This document shows, one piece after another, positions 5,304 to 8,477 of a DNA stretch of 8,477 nucleotides. The position numbers and the translations under genes were made by a program. Numbering within the stretch: the first letter of the stretch is position 1; each line of letters begins with the position of its first letter. Source of the DNA: JAIFWN01 sp049304015 (GTDB lineage Bacteria > Patescibacteriota > Minisyncoccia > Phycocordibacterales > Zambryskibacteraceae); the NCBI GenBank assembly GCA_049304015.1, contig JBAQNS010000006.1:1-8477 (forward strand). Direction: 5' to 3'. The notes below the pieces were generated by a model. The model had not been told where the DNA came from. It saw only the letters and a program-made list of their open reading frames with translations, and searched no databases.

Positions 5304-5558
5304 TTATTTTGACTTTCGACGCTTTCTTTTGCTTCCAAATAAAAATCTAAACACTGTACTGTCTTGCATCTCTTCTATAAGTTCCTTTGTAGTATCTCCG
5401 ATTGTCTCTATATCTCTTTCTACCTTTTCCATAATCCTCGAGAGTGTTCGAGTGGTGCGGATTAGATAGTAGAGGAAGACAGCAAGCAAAATCCACAACA
5501 AAACAAACCCAACAGATGAAATAAAAAAGAATATTTGTGACTGAAGTAGTGTGTCCAT
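5304..5558 (-). CDS. Small membrane protein with amphipathic helix and basic tail, unknown function
   Basis: 84 residues. About 10-34 form one long hydrophobic helix (FFFISSVGFVLLWILLAVFLYY), followed by a heptad-like amphipathic stretch with alternating acidic and basic residues (TTRTLSRIMEKVERDIETIG and on to about 66), then FRFLFGSKRKRRKSK, a strongly basic tail. The layout recalls DUF948-like proteins, one membrane helix followed by a cytosolic coiled coil, but I cannot confirm that family. It is the first gene of a two-gene unit with the Lys-rich protein 20 bp downstream; both pair a membrane helix with a cationic tail, suggesting joint action at the membrane. A TATACT box at 5565-5570 (minus strand) sits six bases from the ATG, which would give a leaderless transcript, but no matching -35 is present. 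Confidence 0.75.
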   Translation of the reverse strand: MDTLLQSQIFFFISSVGFVLLWILLAVFLYYLIRTTRTLSRIMEKVERDIETIGDTTKELIEEMQDSTVFRFLFGSKRKRRKSK

Positions 5559-5669
5559 AGATTCAGTATACGTGATTGCAGATATATAGATAGAATCTCA
5601 ATTCTGCTAAATCTGCTATCATTTGTATAGACGTATTACATCCATAGTTCTTTCACAACGAGGATTAAA
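5559..5669. other. Divergent intergenic region with weak promoter signals
   Basis: 111 bp between the small-membrane-protein pair (minus) and the nitronate monooxygenase-like gene (plus). Leftward: TATACT (complement of 5565-5570) without a -35. Rightward: TATAGA at 5626-5631 with a poor -35 (TCTGCT, 5603-5608; 17-base spacer). TCTGCTA occurs twice (5603-5609, 5612-5618). A single ATTACA (5635-5640) recalls the half-sites near the sigma factor, but no CGTC is correctly spaced. GAGGA at 5660-5664 is a good ribosome site for the plus-strand gene. Confidence 0.4.
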
Positions 5670-7085
5670 ATGAGACGACGACCTAAGGTTATCCAAGCGG
5701 GGATGGGCGTTGGAGTCTCAAGCTGGCTCCTCGCGAACAAGTGTGCACGCTCTGCAGATGTGCAGGGCACTGTCTCTGGGGTAGCAGCTCAAGACATCGT
5801 GGTCCGGACGCTTCAACGAGGGGATCCGGGCGGTGACATGCGTCGAGCCCTTGCTCACTTTCCAGTTCGGCATTATGCGGATTTGATTGTGGACAAGTTC
5901 TATGTCGAGGGAGGCATCCCTGAGGACAAGAAGTTCAGAGGTTATCCGGTGTTTACTCTGACTCCATCAGAGGAGCTCCAGAGACTCATGATAATCTCTG
6001 GCTTCGTGCTCGTTTGGTTGGCCAAGGAAGGGCACGATGGGGTAATAAGTGTGAACTATCTGGAGAAGATTCAGATGGTGCACATTTACTACATCTTGGG
6101 TGCGATGCTCGCCGGTGTAGATGTCATCACCATGGGTGCAGGGATGATAAATCAAATCCCCAAACTCGTGGATAACATCGTGGCTGGCGTTGATCCAAGC
6201 TACAAGGTCAAGGTCATCGGTGCCGATGAACCGGCAGTTATTAGCTACAATCCGGAGAAACTTTTTGGACAAAAGCTACCGATCATGAAGCGCCCAGATA
6301 TACTGGCCATAGTCTCGAGCAATGTGCTCGCCAAGTCGCTCATGAAGAGTTGCCCAGGTGGCATAGACGGCTTCGTCATCGAGTATCCAATTGCTGGTGG
6401 GCATAATGCTCCACCTCGCAAGAAGGGTGTCTTTGATGATAAAGGTCAGCCGATTTATGCTGAAGCGATGGGTGAGAAGGATTGGGTGGACCTTGAAGAG
6501 TTCAGAGGTTATGGCATCCCGTTCTGGCTTGCTGGTGGTTATGCTTCACCAGAAGGGTTGAAGAAGGCTCTGACCGAAGGAGCATCTGGTATTCAGGTCG
6601 GTTCGATGTTCGCTCTGTGCGATGATTCGGGTATGTTGCCCGAGTTGCGCAACGAAGCGCGGATGAAGGGCTTCAAGGGCGAACTCGAAGTGCTGCGTTC
6701 AATGCGCTCACCGACAGGGTACCCGTTCATGGTGGCTGAGCTTTCAGGCACCTTGTCTGATACTCTGGTTTATAAAGACAGGGAACGCAACTGCAGTATT
6801 TGTGCCTTGCGTGATCCAAAGAAGTTGGAGGACAAAATTGTCTACGTTTGTTCCAGTGAACCAGTGGATGATTTTGAGAAGAAGGGTGGCAAGAGAGAAG
6901 AGACTTTTGAAGCACTTTGTTTGTGCAATGCTCTGCTCGCCACCATCGGCTTGGGTAATCGAGGTGAACCACCAGTGGTCACTATGGGTCAGGATACGAG
7001 CTTCCTGCCTCACCTCATGAAGGATGAAAACGATTCATACACAGCAGTAGACGCTATCAGGTATCTACTCTCGAGCTCGAGGTAA
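5670..7085 (+). CDS. Nitronate monooxygenase-like FMN-dependent enzyme
   Basis: Cytosolic protein of 471 residues with a TIM-barrel flavin fold of the nitronate monooxygenase/2-nitropropane dioxygenase family, whose members oxidise alkyl nitronates with FMN and O2; relatives include enoyl reductases (FabK, PfaD), so the substrate is unsure. Visible: PKVIQAGMGVGVSSWLLA (5-22) and TVSGV (34-38) of the first strands; PIAGGHNAPPR (240-250) with His245 at the usual active-site position; the phosphate-binding segments AGGYASPEG (288-296) and IQVGS (308-312). The C-terminal part has cysteines in a set pattern: CSIC (375-378), VCSSEP (Cys394), KGGKREET and CLCN (417-420), as I recall for the longer bacterial subgroup; metal binding is possible but not shown. 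GAGGA (5660-5664) five bases before the ATG fixes the start. Base composition is clearly more G+C-rich than the genes to the left. It stands alone and ends inside its own terminator. Confidence 0.9.
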   Translation: MRRRPKVIQAGMGVGVSSWLLANKCARSADVQGTVSGVAAQDIVVRTLQRGDPGGDMRRALAHFPVRHYADLIVDKFYVEGGIPEDKKFRGYPVFTLTPSEELQRLMIISGFVLVWLAKEGHDGVISVNYLEKIQMVHIYYILGAMLAGVDVITMGAGMINQIPKLVDNIVAGVDPSYKVKVIGADEPAVISYNPEKLFGQKLPIMKRPDILAIVSSNVLAKSLMKSCPGGIDGFVIEYPIAGGHNAPPRKKGVFDDKGQPIYAEAMGEKDWVDLEEFRGYGIPFWLAGGYASPEGLKKALTEGASGIQVGSMFALCDDSGMLPELRNEARMKGFKGELEVLRSMRSPTGYPFMVAELSGTLSDTLVYKDRERNCSICALRDPKKLEDKIVYVCSSEPVDDFEKKGGKREETFEALCLCNALLATIGLGNRGEPPVVTMGQDTSFLPHLMKDENDSYTAVDAIRYLLSSSR

Positions 7086-7101
7086 CCCCTCGAGCTTTTT
7101 T
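7074..7101 (+). terminator. Strong terminator of the nitronate monooxygenase-like gene
   Basis: A perfect 9-bp stem, AGCTCGAGG (7074-7082) with CCTCGAGCT (7088-7096), closes a 5-base loop and runs into six T residues (7096-7101). The 5' arm encodes the last residues of the protein and the loop contains the TAA stop codon, an unusually economical arrangement. Confidence 0.9.
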
Positions 7102-7129
7102 CTTTACCCGACACGAAGTGTTTAGGATT

Positions 7130-7174
7130 TATATAAATGTAAAGCCCCGCTCGACCAAATCGGTCGTGCGGGGC
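7130..7174 (-). terminator. Terminator of the lipoprotein-like gene
   Basis: GCCCCGC (7144-7150) pairs with GCGGGGC (7168-7174), and CGACC (7152-7156) with GGTCG (7162-7166), around a 5-base loop with a single mismatch step. Read leftward it is followed by TTTACATTTAT, a T-rich exit. It begins 17 bases after the minus-strand stop at 7192, the expected place. The rightward side has no T-tract, so it serves the minus strand. Confidence 0.85.
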
Positions 7175-7191
7175 GTGTGGTGAAGCTCGAG

Positions 7192-7596
7192 CTAGTAGTA
7201 GCACCGGAGCTGGAGCTTCTTGTTGTTGTCGCGGGAGATGATGATGGAACCCTGCCGCTGGCTTTCGAACTGGCAGTACTCGACGACGGACTCGCCGGTT
7301 GAGGCGGTGAACGTCACCGGACCATTCCAGTTGTTGTTGCAGCGACGCGGCTCCGTGGGCGAGGTCGCATGGCAGTCATTCACCGGCAGGTGAATGGGAT
7401 CCATGTTGACCTTTACTCCAGCCGCCATGTTCACTGCCTTCGGACCAATGTCCAATCGGCCCGATTCAGCGATCATTGACTGCGCGACTATCTGGAACGG
7501 ATAGTCGGTGGTGTCAGCTTCACCGCATGCCCATAGGACACTGCATGAGAGGCCAACCACCAACCACTTCCCGAACCTACGACTCAAGGTGCTCAC
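7192..7596 (-). CDS. Small secreted, probably lipid-anchored protein, unknown function
   Basis: I place the start at the GTG at 7594-7596, giving 134 residues. It has GGAGG four bases upstream and lies about 42 bases after the transcription start implied by the consensus promoter. An in-frame ATG at 7653 would give 153 residues but falls on the promoter's -10 box, so it cannot be on that transcript. Residues 1-10 are basic (STLSRRFGK), 11-22 hydrophobic, then LWAC with Cys24, a lipobox-like site (Trp at -2 is unusual), so the product is probably exported and acylated. The mature part (about 110 residues) has four further cysteines (contexts NDCHA, RRCNN, EYCQF, LRCYY) that could form two disulfides, and looks beta-rich. 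I recognise no family. It is strikingly G+C-rich compared with the flanking DNA, suggesting transfer from another lineage. Confidence 0.72.
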   Translation of the reverse strand: MSTLSRRFGKWLVVGLSCSVLWACGEADTTDYPFQIVAQSMIAESGRLDIGPKAVNMAAGVKVNMDPIHLPVNDCHATSPTEPRRCNNNWNGPVTFTASTGESVVEYCQFESQRQGSIIISRDNNKKLQLRCYY

Positions 7597-7644
7597 ATGG
7601 CCTCCGTGGCCAAAGGGGACTGCAAGACCATCTGTTCTGTATGT

Positions 7645-7673
7645 ATTATACACCCAACAACACTAAATGTCAA
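7645..7673 (-). promoter_or_regulatory. Consensus sigma-70 promoter of the lipoprotein-like gene
   Basis: On the minus strand TTGACA (7673-7668), a 17-base spacer and TATAAT (7650-7645): both hexamers and the spacing match the consensus perfectly. Transcription should begin near 7638, leaving about 42 bases before the GTG start with its GGAGG site. No operator-like repeat is evident, so expression is probably strong and constitutive. Confidence 0.9.
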
Positions 7674-7709
7674 GGTATAAAAAACCATGATTATTAGGCT
7701 TATATTTTG

Positions 7710-7715
7710 TATACT
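7710..7715 (+). promoter_or_regulatory. Possible -10 box of the zincin-like gene
   Basis: TATACT at 7710-7715 ends nine bases before the ATG at 7725, implying a leader of only a few bases. The -35 region (ATGATT, 7687-7692) is poor. No SD is visible, consistent with the short-leader pattern of other AT-rich genes in the window. Confidence 0.35.
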
Positions 7716-7724
7716 ATAACCAAC

Positions 7725-8477
7725 ATGTCAGAAAAAGTCCCAGAAATTCGAATAGTCGGTGGAGCCTCAACAGAGAAAAAGGCAGAAGTCCGAGAGTCTC
7801 TTGAACAAGCCTTTTCAAATCATCTAGAATCAACTTCTCCTCAAGAATTAGAACAACTAAGAAAACTTGAATATCCAAAATCAGAGACAGAGCTTGCGCT
7901 TATAAATTTTGCCAACGAAGAGACTTCGAGGTTAATGCAGGAAGCGGGTGTAGAACCATATGATATTCCAGTAGAAAATTTTCACATTATTCCTCCAGAG
8001 TTATACAAAAAAGTAGCTGATAAAAATAGTGCGGCCAGTGCGTTTAATATGCAGCAAGGGATTATTTTTAATGCTGAATACTTTAGGGATAATCCAGTTT
8101 ATTTTTGTGACAACGCCATACATGAGATTCTGCATCTAAAGGCTCATTTTTCTGTAGAAGTAGAGGAAGAGAATGGTGAAGTCAAAAAAACTCCATACCG
8201 CGAGGGTGTTTCAGTCAGAGCGATACAAAAAGATGGTTTTAATGGACGCTATCATATGCACTTCAATGGTTTGCACGAAGCCATAGTCTCTGAGACAGAA
8301 AAAAGATTTTTAAGTAAATTGCTTGATGTCCCGGTTTTGGCCAAGGAGAGAGAATGGCTTGAATCTGATGAGGCCAAGGAGTTAAAGAAAAAACTTTCGG
8401 ATAAAAAAAAGATTCCAGAGGATGATATTGTGTGGATAGGGAATAAGGGGGAGAATGATTGGGAAATAATTACCTAT
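7725..8477 (+). CDS. Zincin-like HExxH protein, 3' end outside window
   Basis: An open frame of 251 codons runs from the ATG at 7725 through the right edge without a stop. The first 60 residues are charged and probably helical; a mixed domain follows. HEILH at 133-137 is a zincin zinc-binding motif (His133 and His137 as ligands, Glu134 as base). About 50 residues later GLHEAIVSETE (182-192) resembles the downstream helix that supplies the third ligand in gluzincins; Glu185 or Glu190 is the candidate. No signal peptide or membrane segment is seen, so it is probably cytosolic. A Lys/Glu-rich region (about 210-240) follows. The substrate is unknown and I cannot name a peptidase family. Composition is AT-rich, like the left half of the window, so it lies outside the G+C-rich pair. 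Confidence 0.8.
   Translation, partial: MSEKVPEIRIVGGASTEKKAEVRESLEQAFSNHLESTSPQELEQLRKLEYPKSETELALINFANEETSRLMQEAGVEPYDIPVENFHIIPPELYKKVADKNSAASAFNMQQGIIFNAEYFRDNPVYFCDNAIHEILHLKAHFSVEVEEENGEVKKTPYREGVSVRAIQKDGFNGRYHMHFNGLHEAIVSETEKRFLSKLLDVPVLAKEREWLESDEAKELKKKLSDKKKIPEDDIVWIGNKGENDWEIITY

Noticed and set aside
7070..7191. Four CTCGAG hexamers within about 120 bp, considered as a cloning-vector or recombination trace.
   Set aside because: Two are the two arms of the terminator, one abuts its 5' arm, and the fourth is in the coding end of the next gene; no vector sequence surrounds them.
7597..7653. N-terminal extension of the lipoprotein-like gene from the ATG at 7653.
   Set aside because: It overlaps the -10 box of a perfect consensus promoter and lies before the expected transcript start.
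1..8477. Recoded TGA (as in Gracilibacteria/Absconditabacteria), considered because no complete gene here ends in TGA.
   Set aside because: No in-frame TGA occurs in any recognised gene, so there is no positive sign of recoding; nine genes using TAA or TAG is weak evidence alone.

Overview
The window looks like a chromosome fragment from a member of the Patescibacteria/CPR, most likely a Parcubacteria-type lineage. The evidence is indirect: mostly AT-rich DNA, small genes packed with short gaps, weak or missing Shine-Dalgarno (SD) sites at most starts, a Gram-positive-style sortase with an LPXTG substrate, and small Lys-rich or FN3-like membrane proteins of a kind common in that group. No ribosomal marker is present, so the assignment is inference. 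No tRNA, rRNA, CRISPR array or insertion sequence was seen.

Left part (1-2250, minus strand): an ECF-type sigma factor, a membrane-anchored protein with two fibronectin-III-like repeats, and an HI0933/BaiN-type flavoprotein cut by the left edge. They run head-to-tail and probably form one transcription unit. Centre-left (2251-4989, plus strand): a stand-alone PAS-domain protein diverges from the sigma gene. It is followed by a secreted DUF3494 (ice-binding-like) surface protein ending in LPNTG, a membrane segment and a basic tail, and 12 bp later by a sortase with its His, Cys and Arg in place. The main observation is that three promoter regions here share an ECF-like element: TGTAAT-N17-CGTC before the sigma gene, TGCAAT-N16-CGTC before the PAS gene and TGTAAT-N16-CGTC before the surface-protein/sortase pair. 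This points to one autoregulated sigma-factor module controlling a sortase-anchored cell-surface protein, with the PAS protein a candidate sensor and no recognisable anti-sigma factor.

Centre (4944-5558, minus strand): two small basic membrane proteins of unknown function, convergent with the sortase. Their likely terminator is folded from the 3' end of the sortase coding sequence.

Right part: a nitronate monooxygenase-like gene (plus) and a small cysteine-containing lipoprotein-like gene (minus) are convergent, visibly richer in G+C than the rest, and carry textbook signals (GAGGA and GGAGG ribosome sites, two strong hairpin terminators, and a consensus TTGACA-N17-TATAAT promoter for the lipoprotein gene). 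They look like acquired cargo. From 7725 the DNA is AT-rich again and holds the start of an HExxH zincin-like protein running off the right edge. There is no gene-free stretch over 300 bases; the longest gap (2251-2447) holds the divergent promoters and a repeat cluster.
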